A stretch of 64,000 nt of DNA from an uncultured Alphaproteobacteria bacterium (GCA_903822175.1 CAIJOB010000009.1:20069-84068), one strand, 5' to 3'. Positions 1 through 9,322 are shown, numbered from the stretch's first letter. Numbers and translations: made by a program. Notes: a model not told the origin generated them from the sequence alone.

Positions 1-1553
1 AGATAGGCCCGCGCGTCGCCGGCCCAGACGTCGTGCAGTTCACGCCCTCCCCGGCCCGTCACCTTCAGGCCCGAGAGGAACTTCGAGGCGGTGAAGCCGG
101 TGCCGTAGATCAGCACATCGACCTCGTGCTCCACGCCATCAGCGGTGACGACGCCCTTCGGGGTGATCTTGGAGATGGCCTGGGTGACCAGGTCGACGTT
201 GGGCCGCTTCAGCGCGCCCAGCCAGACGCCGTTGTCCAGCACCGCGCGCTTGCCGCCCAGCGGATAGGTCGGCACCACGTTGGGCAGCAGGTCCGGACGG
301 TCCTCGACCTGCGCGGCCAGCGCCGCGGCGGCCATCTCGCGCAGGCCCAGATTCGCCTCGCCCACGGCCGTCGTCGGCCCGTTCCAACCCGGATCGGCCT
401 TGACCATCGGCAGGAAGCCCTCGGTCGTCGTCCAGAACAGCCAGAAGCGGTACCACTTGTCGTAATAGGGCACGCGGTCGAGCAGCCACTTCATGCCTTC
501 GGGCACGTCCTCGTGGTAGTGCGGCACCGGCAGGCCCCAAGGCGGGCTGCGCTGGAAGACGGTCAGGTGGGCCGCCTTCGGCGCGATCTCCGGCACGAAC
601 TGATAGGCCGAGGCGCCGGTGCCGATCACCGCGATCCGCTTGCCGGTCAGGTCGACGTCGTGACGCCACTCGGCCGAATGGAAGGCCGGTCCCTCGAAGG
701 TCCCGACACCCTCGATGGCCGGGATGCGGGGCTTGTTGAGTTGGCCGACGGCGGTGACCACGGCATTGGCCTCGACGGTCTCCGCCGAGCCATCCTTGCC
801 TAGCAGCTCGATGCGCCAGACCGACTTCGCCTCGTCCCAACTCAGGCTCTCGACCCGGGTTTCGAAACGCACGTGCGATTTCAGATCGTACTTGGCCGCA
901 ACGCCCTGGAAGTATTTCAGCAGCTCCGGCTGAGGCGAGAAGTGTTGCGGCCAGCCGTGGTTCGGCTCGAAGCTGTAGCTGTACATGTGGTTGGAATTGT
1001 CCACCCGGCAGCCCGGATAGGTGTTGACCAGCCAGGTGCCGCCGACGTCGGCGTTAGACTCCACGATCTCGAAGGGGACGCCCGCCTGGCTGAGGCGGAT
1101 ACCGGCCAGAAGGCCCGACATGCCGGCGCCGATCACCAGCACCTTCAGCTTGCGGGCGGCGTCCTTAAGCTGCGGCTGGTCGAACTGCGGGTCCTTGGTC
1201 GACTTGCCCGAGATCGCCAGCTCGTCGGTCAGGAAGTCGGCGTATTCCTCCGGCACCGGCATGCCGCCGACGAAGTCCATCATCCGCCCAAGCGTCACAC
1301 CGTCAGGCGCGGGCGCGGCGATCTTGCCGTCGGAGAGATAGGCCTGGATCACCACCTTGGCCTTGGCGCGGATCTCGGCCTGCACCGCGTCGCTGAGCCC
1401 CGTCTCGCCGCGCGACAGCGGCACATAGACCGGTGTCCACTCCGGCCGCACCCAGCTCGCGTCGCCGGTGATGTGCACCATGGCCGCGAGCAGCGCCGGC
1501 AGATGCGCCGACTCCAGGGCGAGATCGAGCTCGGTGTCCGCCGCGTTCGCCAT
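1..1553 (-). CDS. Baeyer-Villiger-type flavin monooxygenase (3' end outside window)
   Basis: FAD- and NADPH-dependent monooxygenase of the Baeyer-Villiger class, which inserts oxygen next to a carbonyl to give an ester or lactone. About 517 codons are visible and the frame is still open at base 1, so the C-terminus is missing. Seen: an N-terminal extension of about 135 residues; the FAD-binding GAGMSG at 142-147; the class signature FxGxxxHxxxW at 286-296 (FEGPAFHSAEW); and a second nucleotide-binding GTGAS near 311. The ATG at 1551-1553 is the first plausible start. The substrate cannot be told from sequence. The long N-terminal extension is typical of one subgroup of these enzymes. An aldo/keto reductase follows upstream on the same strand, so a shared oxidative pathway is possible but unproven. 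Confidence 0.88.
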   Translation of the reverse strand, partial: MANAADTELDLALESAHLPALLAAMVHITGDASWVRPEWTPVYVPLSRGETGLSDAVQAEIRAKAKVVIQAYLSDGKIAAPAPDGVTLGRMMDFVGGMPVPEEYADFLTDELAISGKSTKDPQFDQPQLKDAARKLKVLVIGAGMSGLLAGIRLSQAGVPFEIVESNADVGGTWLVNTYPGCRVDNSNHMYSYSFEPNHGWPQHFSPQPELLKYFQGVAAKYDLKSHVRFETRVESLSWDEAKSVWRIELLGKDGSAETVEANAVVTAVGQLNKPRIPAIEGVGTFEGPAFHSAEWRHDVDLTGKRIAVIGTGASAYQFVPEIAPKAAHLTVFQRSPPWGLPVPHYHEDVPEGMKWLLDRVPYYDKWYRFWLFWTTTEGFLPMVKADPGWNGPTTAVGEANLGLREMAAAALAAQVEDRPDLLPNVVPTYPLGGKRAVLDNGVWLGALKRPNVDLVTQAISKITPKGVVTADGVEHEVDVLIYGTGFTASKFLSGLKVTGRGGRELHDVWAGDARAY

Positions 1554-1628
1554 GGTCGTTTCCCGCTATATTATCGTTGTTCAGCACCATGACTCGCGGC
1601 GCGGGCGGCTGTCATCTCCGAAAGCCGC

Positions 1629-2537
1629 TCAAGGTTGCCGGGCGCGGATCGCGGCCAGGGCCTCGGGCGGCAGGGCCACGCCTGAGGCGGCGAGGTTCTC
1701 GGAGAGGTGGGCCAGGCGCGTCGCGCCGGTGACCGCGCTGGCGACATTCGGGTTGGCCAGCACATAGGCGAGCGCCGCCTGGGCGCCGGTCATGCCCGGA
1801 AGATGGTTCAGGAAGCCGAAGCGCGCGCCCTCGCGCACCTCGCGCCGGTGGCGCAGCACGCCTCGCGCGGCATACCAGATATCGCGCGGCGCCCTGATCT
1901 TCCAAAGACGCACGCCGAGGTGGCCCATGGCCAGCGGCATGCCGGCCAGCACGCCCTTGCCGGCCTGGGCGGCGGCGGCGATCAGCGGCTCGCGATCAGA
2001 GCGCAGGACATTGTAGTCGACCATCACCACGTCGATGTCCGCGAGCGCGATGGCCCGGCCGATCACCTCCGGGTCGAAGCTGTTGACGCCCACGGCGCGG
2101 ATCAGCCCCCTCGCCTTCAGGTCCGCCAGCGCCGTGCGCAACTCGTCGGTCAGTTCGCCGGCCGCCGGGCCGTGCAGCTGCAAGAGCGGCAGGGTCTCGA
2201 GACCGAGGTTCCGCAGACTCCGCTCGGCGCTGGCGACGATGGCGGCGGGTGAGAAGTCGCGGCGGACGCCACGGCCTGCCGCGAAGGTCCCCGCCTTGCT
2301 GGCGACGACCAGGCTGGAGAGATCCCTGCCCTTCAGCGCCCGGCCGAGACGCGCCTCGGCGTGGCCGCGGGAATAGCTGGACCCGGTGTCGAACAGCGTC
2401 ACCCCGCCGTCGAGCGCCGCGTGGACCAGCCGCACGGCGGCGGCCTCCGAAAACTGGGCCATGCCCCACCAGCTGGCCGCGCCGAAGCCGATCTCAGAGA
2501 CGTCGAGACCCGTACGGCCAAGTGGGCGGTAGAGCAT
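1629..2537 (-). CDS. aldo/keto reductase
   Basis: NAD(P)H-dependent oxidoreductase with an aldo/keto reductase TIM-barrel fold, 302 residues. The expected catalytic tetrad is visible: Asp50 and Tyr55 (DTGSSY), Lys81 (VASKAG) and His122 (LQLHG). The C-terminal stretch LAYVLANPNVASAVTGATR is the usual cofactor-binding segment. It resembles the L-galactose/D-threo-aldose dehydrogenase-like branch, but the substrate is not readable. The gene starts 6 bases from the stop of the POT transporter upstream on the same strand, so the two may be co-transcribed. The physiological role is unknown. Confidence 0.88.
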   Translation of the reverse strand: MLYRPLGRTGLDVSEIGFGAASWWGMAQFSEAAAVRLVHAALDGGVTLFDTGSSYSRGHAEARLGRALKGRDLSSLVVASKAGTFAAGRGVRRDFSPAAIVASAERSLRNLGLETLPLLQLHGPAAGELTDELRTALADLKARGLIRAVGVNSFDPEVIGRAIALADIDVVMVDYNVLRSDREPLIAAAAQAGKGVLAGMPLAMGHLGVRLWKIRAPRDIWYAARGVLRHRREVREGARFGFLNHLPGMTGAQAALAYVLANPNVASAVTGATRLAHLSENLAASGVALPPEALAAIRARQP

Positions 2538-2543
2538 GGTCGC

Positions 2544-3956
2544 TCAGCGGACCGGCGGCTGGGCCAGGTCCGTCGCCAGGTCATCCTCAAAGCTTGCCGG
2601 CGCCCTCAGCAGGTGCCCGAAGAGCAACCGGACGATGAAGAAGACGACCGCCGCGCCGCCGACCAGCGCAGCATGGATCAGCCAGAACTGCACGGCCGGC
2701 ATCTTCTCCAGCTGGCCGCCCAGCCAGCCCACGAACAGGTTCCCGGCAAACAGGTGCAGGTAGTAGAGGCCGACGATGGAACCGGCGATCGCGCGGGGCG
2801 CCGAGCGCGCATAGAAGGCCAGGCCCACCGGCAGGACGTTGGCGAAGCCGATGTCATTGAACAGGTGGAAGGCGAGCAGCCAGCCGAACGACACCTTGTG
2901 GCCCGCCGGCGTCAGCGACGACCCCAGGGCCAGGCAGATCACGCCAAGCGCGCCGATCAGGCAGCCGATGATCAGCTTGCCCAGCTCATCCGGCTCGGTC
3001 CAGCGCTTGGCCCACCAGCGCCAGAACAGCACCATCAGGGCGATGGTCGCCACCGAGAAAATGGCATCCACCGAGATCAGCAGTTCGGTGATGAACTTGT
3101 GACCGAACAGCTGGAGGTCTGCGCTGCGCTCGGCCCAGATGAGGTAGGCGTTGAAAATCTCCTGGTTGCCGACGACCGACGCCGACAGCACCGGCAGCAA
3201 AAGCACCAGCAGGGCCGTGACCTGCAGCTCGCGTTTCGTGAACGGAGCCTTCGGGGCGATGTCGCCGGCGGTCTTACGTGGCGCGTCCGGCGGGATGAAA
3301 CGGCGGCCGGAGATGTAGATCACCAGGGAGACCAGCATGCCGATGCCGGCGGCGCCGAAGCCCCAATGCCAGGCCACCTTCTCCGCCAGATTGCCGACCA
3401 CCCAGGGCGAGACGATCACACCCGCATTGATGCCCAGGTAGAAGATCTGGAAGGCGTCGGCGCGCCGGCCGTCATTCTCCGCATAGAGGTGAGAGACCTG
3501 GGTCGCGATGTTGCCCTTGAAACAGCCAGTCCCCAGCATCAGGCACAGTAGCGCCGCCAGGAACGACTGGTCGAAGGCCATCAGGAAGTGTCCGAGCGCC
3601 ATCAGGCAGGCGCCCAGGATGATGGTTTTCGTCCGTCCCAGCACCCGATCCGCCAGCAGGCCGCCGAAGAAGGGGGTCAGGTAGACCAGGCCCGTGTAGA
3701 GGCCGAACACCGCCGAGGCGAGCGCCTGATTGCTCAGCGGATGGTCGTGCTCGAGCAGCCCGCGGAACGGGATGAAGCCGGCGATGTTCTCCACGTGGCC
3801 CGGCAGCAGCAGCTGGTGGACCATGTACAGCACCAGCAGGGTCTGCATGCCGTAGTAGGAGAACCGCTCCCATGCTTCCGTGAAAGCCAGGAAGGCCAGG
3901 CCCTTCGGATGGCCGAAGAACCAGCGGTCGTCGGTTCCTGTCGTAACAGCGGCCAT
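2544..3956 (-). CDS. POT/PTR-family proton-dependent oligopeptide transporter
   Basis: Inner-membrane di/tripeptide:proton symporter of the POT (PTR2) family within the major facilitator superfamily; 470 residues, within the family range. The N-terminal hallmark is clear: EAWERFSYYGMQ near residues 27-38 matches the ExxERFxYYG motif that couples proton and peptide binding. About 12-14 hydrophobic segments follow, with the usual long central region (residues 220-300). Start ATG at 3954-3956 is preceded by a TGAGGAGA-type ribosome site. A short perfect dyad (4002-4020) lies just upstream. Peptide specificity is not predictable. Confidence 0.92.
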   Translation of the reverse strand: MAAVTTGTDDRWFFGHPKGLAFLAFTEAWERFSYYGMQTLLVLYMVHQLLLPGHVENIAGFIPFRGLLEHDHPLSNQALASAVFGLYTGLVYLTPFFGGLLADRVLGRTKTIILGACLMALGHFLMAFDQSFLAALLCLMLGTGCFKGNIATQVSHLYAENDGRRADAFQIFYLGINAGVIVSPWVVGNLAEKVAWHWGFGAAGIGMLVSLVIYISGRRFIPPDAPRKTAGDIAPKAPFTKRELQVTALLVLLLPVLSASVVGNQEIFNAYLIWAERSADLQLFGHKFITELLISVDAIFSVATIALMVLFWRWWAKRWTEPDELGKLIIGCLIGALGVICLALGSSLTPAGHKVSFGWLLAFHLFNDIGFANVLPVGLAFYARSAPRAIAGSIVGLYYLHLFAGNLFVGWLGGQLEKMPAVQFWLIHAALVGGAAVVFFIVRLLFGHLLRAPASFEDDLATDLAQPPVR

Positions 3957-4001
3957 GGAATCTCCTCAAACAGCCGGAGAGTTAGGCACAAAAGCTGACG
4001 T

Positions 4002-4020
4002 AATAGGAGGGGTTCCTATT
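4002..4020. repeat. 7-bp inverted repeat between esterase gene and POT transporter
   Basis: AATAGGA (4002-4008) and TCCTATT (4014-4020) form a perfect inverted repeat around a 5-base spacer. It starts at the stop codon of the hydrolase gene and lies 46 bases upstream of the POT transporter start, both on the minus strand. There is no adjacent T-run in the direction of transcription. It could be a regulator site for the transporter or a weak terminator of the hydrolase. Confidence 0.4.
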
Positions 4021-4910
4021 CAGTGGCCGAGCGCCTTCATTTCGCGGTCGAGGATGCTGACGATCTCGGCCCAGGCGGGCGTGGTCGGGATGACCAGGTC
4101 GAAATGGGCGGCGTCCGGGATGACCACGATCTCAGCCTTGTCGCCCGCCTTGCGGACCCGCAGCGCATAGTCGCGGCCGGTGTAGGGCGGCATCACAGGA
4201 TCGAAGGCGCCGTGGACCATGACCACCTTGGCGCCGGTCGGCAGCAGCTCGACAGGCGAGGTGTCGGCGTAGGGCTGCGCCCGGTGCGGCAGGTCCAGCA
4301 GGCGCGAGAGCGTGTCGTCGCCGCAGGGCATGGCCCAGACGCCGGCCTGCCCCTTCAGGTCGCCGATCCCGGCCAGGCTGATCACCGCCCCAATCTTCAG
4401 GGGGGCGGTGGTGCGCAGCGGACTGGCCGCCGGCAGTTTCGCACGGCTGGCCGCCCAGAGCGCCAGATGGCCGCCCGCCGAATGGCCCACGGCGATCACC
4501 CGGGTCAGGTCGAGACCGTACTTCGGCGCCTGCGCGCGCAGGGCGTCGACGCCCATCGCCACGTCTTGAAAGGTGCCGGGATAACCCGCGCCGGCCTCGC
4601 CGAGCTTGCGATACTCCAGGTTCCAGACGGCGTAACCGCGCCCCGCCAGATCGGCGGCCAGTGCGCTGGTCTGCGCGAAGCCCTCGTACTGCTGCAGGAA
4701 ACAGCCGCCGTGCAGCAGGATGACGACCGGGTGCGGACCCTTGGTCTTGGGGAGGAAAAGCTCGGCCACCTGCGAAGGCGCGGGCCCGTAATGGATCGCG
4801 GCGTCCGGCGCGTGGCGCGCCTGCTTCATGTACTGGTCCAGCGACGCCGGTTCAGCGGCCGCCATCGAAGCCCCCAGCGCCAGCGCAAGTCCCACGATCC
4901 ATTTGATCAC
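4020..4910 (-). CDS. secreted alpha/beta hydrolase (esterase/lipase-like)
   Basis: Serine hydrolase of the BD-FAE / esterase-lipase branch of the alpha/beta fold, 296 residues. A signal peptide (residues 1-19, ending AAA) predicts export. Oxyanion-hole motif HGG at 67-69 and nucleophile elbow GHSAGG with Ser144 are visible; an Asp (GAFDPV) and a His (DAAHFD) in the C-terminal third complete the triad. Members of this group hydrolyse short acyl esters; the true substrate here is unknown. The gene is followed by the POT peptide transporter on the same strand, and upstream lies tRNA-Val on the opposite strand. Confidence 0.85.
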   Translation of the reverse strand: MIKWIVGLALALGASMAAAEPASLDQYMKQARHAPDAAIHYGPAPSQVAELFLPKTKGPHPVVILLHGGCFLQQYEGFAQTSALAADLAGRGYAVWNLEYRKLGEAGAGYPGTFQDVAMGVDALRAQAPKYGLDLTRVIAVGHSAGGHLALWAASRAKLPAASPLRTTAPLKIGAVISLAGIGDLKGQAGVWAMPCGDDTLSRLLDLPHRAQPYADTSPVELLPTGAKVVMVHGAFDPVMPPYTGRDYALRVRKAGDKAEIVVIPDAAHFDLVIPTTPAWAEIVSILDREMKALGH

Positions 4911-4942
4911 CCGACGCTCCAGTTCCCCAAGACGGAAGGCTT

Positions 4943-4973
4943 TCGGCGCGCAAGACTTTGAGCTGCGCGCCGA
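4943..4973. repeat. 10-bp inverted repeat upstream of tRNA-Val
   Basis: TCGGCGCGCA (4943-4952) and TGCGCGCCGA (4964-4973) are perfectly complementary around an 11-base spacer. The repeat lies between the divergent hydrolase gene and tRNA-Val and overlaps the proposed tRNA promoter, so it could be a regulatory site. The function is not known. Confidence 0.4.
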
Positions 4974-4985
4974 TCTGGCTAGAAC
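4958..4985 (+). promoter_or_regulatory. candidate sigma70 promoter of tRNA-Val
   Basis: TTGAGC (4958-4963) and TAGAAC (4980-4985) are separated by 16 bases. Transcription would begin about four bases before the mature 5' end of the tRNA, after a GC-rich stretch, as is common for stable RNA promoters. Assigned by eye only. Confidence 0.4.
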
Positions 4986-4995
4986 CCGCTGCTGC

Positions 4996-5072
4996 GGGCG
5001 GCTAGCTCAGTTGGTTAGAGCATCTCGTTTACACCGAGAGGGTCGGGGGTTCGAATCCCTCGCCGCCCACCA
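4996..5072 (+). tRNA. tRNA-Val (anticodon TAC)
   Basis: A complete cloverleaf of 77 bases with encoded CCA. The acceptor stem GGGCGGC (4996-5002) pairs with GCCGCCC (5062-5068), followed by A and CCA (5070-5072). The D-arm has GCTC/GAGC and the loop AGTTGGTTA. The anticodon stem TCTCG/CGAGA holds the loop TTTACAC, giving anticodon TAC, which reads GTA and other GTN valine codons. The T-arm has the canonical GTTCGAATC. No attachment-site duplication or integrase is seen next to it. Confidence 0.97.
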
Positions 5073-5088
5073 GTCCCAGCGATGACCG

Positions 5089-6330
5089 CTATTGGCCCGG
5101 CTGCGGCGCCTCACAGGCCGCGGCCGCCCTCGCCCCACAGGCGCCGCGCTGCGCCAGCTGCGTGGATTTGGGTGCGCGGTTCAGCTTGACCAGGGCGTCG
5201 GCGGCTTCCTTGCGGGTCGCGGGGTCGGCCTGCGGGTTGGTCGCGGCCCGGGTGAACCAGAGATTGGCCAAGGCAAGCTCGGAAGCCGGCGCGCCGGGCT
5301 TTTCGTAGAGGCGGCCCATCCAGAGCTGCGCGCCGGGATGCCCCTGGGCGGCGGCGCTGCGCAGCCAGCTGGCGGTCTCTTCAAGCTTGGCGGGGTCGGC
5401 CGCGGCGGCCGGGCGCGCGCGCGCCATGTCGACCTCGAAGCTGATTGAATAGGGCTCGACGTGCAGATGCGGACCCTCGGCCCCGTGCGCGGCCTCCGCG
5501 AAGATCACCTTCAGCGGCGCCTTGGAGACGCGGAGCTTCTTGGCCGCCGTCTCGGGCGTAAGGCCGTCCACCACCAGGTCGTAGGCGCCAGGCGCCTCGG
5601 GCTTGCCGAGGCTGTGGGCGGACTTCGCGCCTTGCGGGACGGTGAGCGCGCCCATGGCGCGAAGCTCGTTCTCGCGCTTGGCCGTGCGGAAGCCGCCGGT
5701 CTCGCGCCACTTCTGCGGACCGAAGACGCTGTCCATCAGGGCCCCGAAGCGCGCGTGCGGGGTCATGCCGCCCAGCCCGAGATCATATCGCGAAGAGAGC
5801 GTGGCGAGCTTGAACTGCGCGTCGGCGTCGCCCTGCTCGGCCGCCGCCCCATAGAGTTCGGCGGCGCGATTGGCATCGAAGGCGACGCCACGGCCGGCCA
5901 CATATAGGTCCGCCAGGCTCACCTGCGCGCTGCTGAAGCCCCGGGCGGCGGCTTTCTCGTACCAGCCCGCTGCGCGCTCCGGGTCGCGCTTCACGCCCAG
6001 GCCCTGTTCGTAGATCCGGCCTGTGTCGTACTGCGCGCCGGGAATGCCCTGCTCGGCGGCCTTCTCGCTCCAGATAAGCGCCTGCCCCTCATCCCGTGGT
6101 CCGCCTTCGCCGCGCAGGAACATGCGGCCGAGGTTGAATTCAGCCCGGGCGTCGCCAGTCTGCGCCGCCGCGGCGAACAGCCCGCGGGCCTTGGGAAGGT
6201 CATGCTGCGCGGCCGCCGCGACGGCGTCCTCATAGGACTCCGCGCGCGCGGCAAGCGGCGCGAACAGGGCTATGCCTGCGAATGCAAGGAGCTTGAGCAA
6301 GCGAGCAGAACCCAACCGTGACCCGACCAT
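5089..6330 (-). CDS. exported Sel1-repeat (SLR/TPR) protein
   Basis: A 413-residue periplasmic or envelope protein built of Sel1-like helical repeats, which usually act as protein-protein scaffolds. The start at 6330 is preferred because it gives a clean signal peptide (hydrophobic LLKLLAFAGIALFAPLA, cleaved after ARA); an upstream start would place about 23 extra residues before it. At least four consecutive Sel1 repeats are visible in the first half (patterns such as ARAEFNLGRMFLRGEG and PGAQYDTGRIYEQGLGV), and another near the C-terminus (PGAQLWMGRLYEK). The middle part (roughly 190-310) is a different, non-repeat region that I do not recognise. Partner and role are unknown. Confidence 0.82.
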   Translation of the reverse strand: MVGSRLGSARLLKLLAFAGIALFAPLAARAESYEDAVAAAAQHDLPKARGLFAAAAQTGDARAEFNLGRMFLRGEGGPRDEGQALIWSEKAAEQGIPGAQYDTGRIYEQGLGVKRDPERAAGWYEKAAARGFSSAQVSLADLYVAGRGVAFDANRAAELYGAAAEQGDADAQFKLATLSSRYDLGLGGMTPHARFGALMDSVFGPQKWRETGGFRTAKRENELRAMGALTVPQGAKSAHSLGKPEAPGAYDLVVDGLTPETAAKKLRVSKAPLKVIFAEAAHGAEGPHLHVEPYSISFEVDMARARPAAAADPAKLEETASWLRSAAAQGHPGAQLWMGRLYEKPGAPASELALANLWFTRAATNPQADPATRKEAADALVKLNRAPKSTQLAQRGACGARAAAACEAPQPGQ

Positions 6331-6395
6331 ATAGAGATTAAACGTTGAAATCGGGCGCTTGGCTGCAAACGGGGCGCCAAAAGTGGCCGCCGGCC

Positions 6396-6671
6396 TCAAG
6401 GGTTGAGCGCGCTCTTCAACGCATCGCCCACCCGGAAGCGGCAGGTCTGGGAGGCTTTGCGCTTCACCGTCTCGCCGGTGCGCGGATTGCGGGCCATGCC
6501 GGCCGGCCGTTTGATCGGCACGAAACTACCGAAGCCCACGACACGGACTTCCTTGCCAGCCTTGAGCGAGGTGGAGACCGAAGAGATGAAGGCGTCCAGC
6601 GCATCCTTAGCCTGCGCCTTGTTCAAGCCCGTCTTGTCGGCCATGGCCGCGACGAGTTCCGCCTTCGTCAT
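6396..6671 (-). CDS. hup: HU-family histone-like DNA-binding protein
   Basis: Small dimeric nucleoid protein that bends and compacts DNA; 91 residues, the usual HU length. The sequence begins MTKAELVAAMADKTGL and carries the conserved GFGSF turn and the beta-arm RNPRTGE that inserts in the DNA minor groove. The start at 6671 is chosen because it matches HU N-termini and has a GGAGAG site eight bases upstream. The gene lies downstream of lon on the same strand, separated by two hairpins and a sigma70-like promoter, so it is probably transcribed on its own. Confidence 0.96.
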   Translation of the reverse strand: MTKAELVAAMADKTGLNKAQAKDALDAFISSVSTSLKAGKEVRVVGFGSFVPIKRPAGMARNPRTGETVKRKASQTCRFRVGDALKSALNP

Positions 6672-6736
6672 GAGTGTCTCTCCCACCAGGTCTTTTTCTG
6701 TGGACGGAGAGCCCCCAAGCCCGTCGCCCTTTTTCG

Positions 6737-6766
6737 AATTAAGGCCTGTGGAAACCGAGCCGTCAA
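6737..6766 (-). promoter_or_regulatory. candidate sigma70 promoter of hup
   Basis: On the minus strand TTGACG (6761-6766) and TTAATT (6737-6742) are spaced by 18 bases, predicting a start about 60 bases before the HU start codon. The -35 is good and the -10 only moderate. Assigned by eye. Confidence 0.45.
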
Positions 6767-6773
6767 ACGCGAG

Positions 6774-6798
6774 CGGCGCGGGATGTGCTCCCGCGCCG
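6774..6798 (-). terminator. strong GC hairpin between lon and hup
   Basis: CGGCGCGGGA (6774-6783) pairs perfectly with TCCCGCGCCG (6789-6798) around a 5-base loop. It sits between lon and hup, directly before the hup promoter. There is no clear T-run, so termination is inferred from position and stem strength. Confidence 0.5.
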
Positions 6799-6815
6799 CC
6801 CTGTAACACAAGAAG

Positions 6816-6832
6816 TGATCAGCCGCTGATCA
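6816..6832 (-). terminator. dyad just downstream of lon
   Basis: TGATCAGCCGCTGATCA is a perfect dyad with 8-base arms, 12 bases past the lon stop codon. On the minus strand it is followed by the T-rich CTTCTTGTGTT, compatible with a weak intrinsic terminator of lon. It may act together with the GC hairpin at 6774-6798. Confidence 0.45.
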
Positions 6833-6844
6833 GGTGATCGGCGA

Positions 6845-9241
6845 TCAGTGAGTCAGCATCGCCTCGCCACCGTCGTCGTCGGCCACCGAGACCGGCGGCG
6901 CGTCGGCCTCGGACCATTCAATGGCCACCGGCTGGCGCGTCAGCGCGTGGCTGAGCACCTCATCCATGGTGGAGACCGGGATGATCTTCATCCCTTCCTT
7001 CACGCTGGCCGGGACCTCGGCGAGGTCCTTTTCGTTCTCCGCCGGGATCAGCACGGTTTTCACACCCGAGCGCAGCGCCGCCAGCAGCTTTTCCTTCAGG
7101 CCGCCGATGGCGGTGACCCGGCCCCGCAGAGTGACCTCGCCGGTCATGGCGATTTCCTTGCGGATCGGGATGCCGGTCAGCACCGAGACGATGGCCGTGG
7201 CCATGGCCGCGCCGGCGGACGGACCGTCCTTGGGCGTCGCGCCGTCCGGCACATGGATGTGGACGTCGGTCCGCTCGAAGCTCGGCGGTTCGAGGCCGAA
7301 CTTGGTCGCCCGGCTGCGGACGTAGCTGTTCGCCGCCGAGATCGACTCCTTCATCACGTCCTTCAGGTTGCCGGTGACCGTCATGCGGCCCTTGCCCCGC
7401 ATCTTGACCGCCTCGATGGTCAGGATGTCGCCGCCGAAGTCGGTGTAGGCGAGGCCGGTGATGATCCCGACCTGATCCTCGGCGTCCATCTCGCCGTACT
7501 TGTACTTCTTGATGCCGGCGTATTTGGCCAGGCGGTCGGCATCGATGGTGATGGTGAGCAGGTTCTCCCGCATCAGATCACGCACGGTCTTGCGGGCCAG
7601 GTTGCCCAGTTCCCGCTCCAGCGACCGCACGCCGCTCTCGCGGGTGTAGTAGCGGATCAGGTCGCGGATCGACTCGTCGGGGACGATGAACTCTTCCGGC
7701 TTGAGGCCATGGTCCTTGGTCAGCTTGGCCAGGATGTGCCGCTTGGCGATCTCCAGCTTTTCGTCCTCGGTGTAGCCGGGGATGCGGATGATCTCCATGC
7801 GGTCCAGCAAGGGCTGGGGCATGTTCAGGCTGTTGGCCGTGGTGACGAACATCACCGGCGAGAGGTCGTAGTCGACCTCCAGATAGTGGTCGGCGAAGGT
7901 CGAGTTCTGCGCCGGATCCAGCACCTCAAGGAGCGCCGAGGACGGGTCGCCCCGCCAGTCGCTGCCCATCTTGTCGATCTCGTCCAACAGGAAGAAGGCG
8001 TTGGTCGACTTGGCCTTCTTCATCGACTGGATGATCTTGCCGGGCATGGAGCCGATGTAGGTCCGCCGGTGGCCGCGGATCTCGGCCTCGTCACGCACAC
8101 CGCCCAGCGAGACGCGCACGAACTCGCGGCCCGTCGCCTTGGCGATCGAGCGGCCGAGCGAGGTCTTGCCGACGCCGGGCGGGCCGACGAGGCAGAGGAT
8201 CGGACCTTTGAGCGAACCCACGCGGCTTTGCACCGCCAGGTACTCCAGGATCCGTTCCTTGACCTTCTCCAGGCCGTAGTGGTCGCCCTCGAGGATGTCC
8301 TCGGCCTGCTGCAGGTCGATGGGCTTGATCTTCGCCTTGCCCCACGGGATCGACAGCAGCCAGTCGAGGTAGTTCCGCACGACGGTGGATTCCGCCGACA
8401 TCGGGCTCATGTTGCGCAGCTTCTTCAGCTCCGCATCGGCCTTGGTGCGGGCCTCCTTGGAGAGCTTCGTCTTCTTGATGCGCTTTTCGAGTTCGAGCAG
8501 CTCGTCGCGCTGATCGTCCTGTTCGCCCAGCTCGCGCTGGATCGCCTTCATCTGCTCGTTCAGATAATATTCGCGCTGGGTCTTCTCCATCTGCCGCTTC
8601 ACGCGGTTACGGATTTTCTTCTCGGTCTGCATGACCGAGATTTCGCCCTCCATCAGGGCGTAGACCTGCTCCAGCCGCTTCACGACGTTGAAGACTTCGA
8701 GCAGCTGCTGCTTCTCGGCGATCTTGACCGACAGGTGCGAGGCGATCCGGTCGGCGAGTTCGCCGGGATTGTCGATCTGCGGGATGGCGGCCAGCGCCTC
8801 CGGCGGCACCTTCTTGTTCAGCTTCACATAGTTTTCGAACTGCTCGACGACCGCGCGGCTGAGGGCCTCGGCCTCGGCGGAGCCGGCGCCGTCTTCGGCC
8901 ACATAGGCGATCTCGGCCTCATAGTATTCGGCCTGGTCGGTGAAGCGGGAGACGCCGGCGCGGGCGCGGCCTTCGACCAGCACCTTGACGGTGCCGTCGG
9001 GCAGCTTGAGCAGCTGCAGGACGGTGGCCACGACGCCGACGTCGTAGATGCCGTCGGGCGCCGGATCGTCGTCGTCCTTGTCTTTCTGGGTGGCGAGCAG
9101 GATCTGCTTGCCTTCGTTCTTCATCGCCTCTTCCAGGGCGCGCACCGACTTCTCGCGGCCCACGAACAGCGGCACCGGCTGGTGGGGGAAGACGACGATG
9201 TCCCGCAAGGGCAGGATCGGCAGGATTTTGATCTCGGACAT
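6845..9241 (-). CDS. lon: ATP-dependent protease Lon (La)
   Basis: Cytosolic homo-oligomeric AAA+ serine protease that degrades misfolded and specific regulatory proteins; 798 residues, normal for LonA. Order of parts: N-terminal substrate domain ([15 protein letters not shown] at the start), coiled-coil linker (about 200-260), AAA+ module with Walker A GPPGVGKT at 353-360 and Walker B FFLLDEID near 417-423, and a C-terminal protease domain with catalytic Ser675 (PKDGPSAG) and Lys718 (GGLKEKLL). In Caulobacter Lon degrades cell-cycle proteins such as DnaA and CcrM (known from the family). A heat-shock-like promoter and a hairpin lie upstream, and it is followed by hup. Confidence 0.98.
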   Translation of the reverse strand: MSEIKILPILPLRDIVVFPHQPVPLFVGREKSVRALEEAMKNEGKQILLATQKDKDDDDPAPDGIYDVGVVATVLQLLKLPDGTVKVLVEGRARAGVSRFTDQAEYYEAEIAYVAEDGAGSAEAEALSRAVVEQFENYVKLNKKVPPEALAAIPQIDNPGELADRIASHLSVKIAEKQQLLEVFNVVKRLEQVYALMEGEISVMQTEKKIRNRVKRQMEKTQREYYLNEQMKAIQRELGEQDDQRDELLELEKRIKKTKLSKEARTKADAELKKLRNMSPMSAESTVVRNYLDWLLSIPWGKAKIKPIDLQQAEDILEGDHYGLEKVKERILEYLAVQSRVGSLKGPILCLVGPPGVGKTSLGRSIAKATGREFVRVSLGGVRDEAEIRGHRRTYIGSMPGKIIQSMKKAKSTNAFFLLDEIDKMGSDWRGDPSSALLEVLDPAQNSTFADHYLEVDYDLSPVMFVTTANSLNMPQPLLDRMEIIRIPGYTEDEKLEIAKRHILAKLTKDHGLKPEEFIVPDESIRDLIRYYTRESGVRSLERELGNLARKTVRDLMRENLLTITIDADRLAKYAGIKKYKYGEMDAEDQVGIITGLAYTDFGGDILTIEAVKMRGKGRMTVTGNLKDVMKESISAANSYVRSRATKFGLEPPSFERTDVHIHVPDGATPKDGPSAGAAMATAIVSVLTGIPIRKEIAMTGEVTLRGRVTAIGGLKEKLLAALRSGVKTVLIPAENEKDLAEVPASVKEGMKIIPVSTMDEVLSHALTRQPVAIEWSEADAPPVSVADDDGGEAMLTH

Positions 9242-9301
9242 ATGCCTTTTACTCCTGACCGGCCGCTTTGGTTTCGCAGCCCGGCCTCCCGGATCGCGGT
9301 C

Positions 9302-9322
9302 ACTCAGACGATGCGTCTGAGT
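9302..9322. repeat. 9-bp perfect hairpin in the lon 5' leader
   Basis: The arms ACTCAGACG (9302-9310) and CGTCTGAGT (9314-9322) are perfectly complementary around the loop ATG. If transcription starts from the proposed promoter, the hairpin lies in the lon mRNA leader, about 60 bases before the start codon. It could stabilise the leader, sense temperature or serve as an operator. One CcrM site (GAGTC) overlaps its right end. Confidence 0.5.

Noticed and set aside
4996..5072. tRNA-Val as an integration site of a genomic island
   Set aside because: No integrase, no repeat of the tRNA 3' end nearby and no change in gene style around it.
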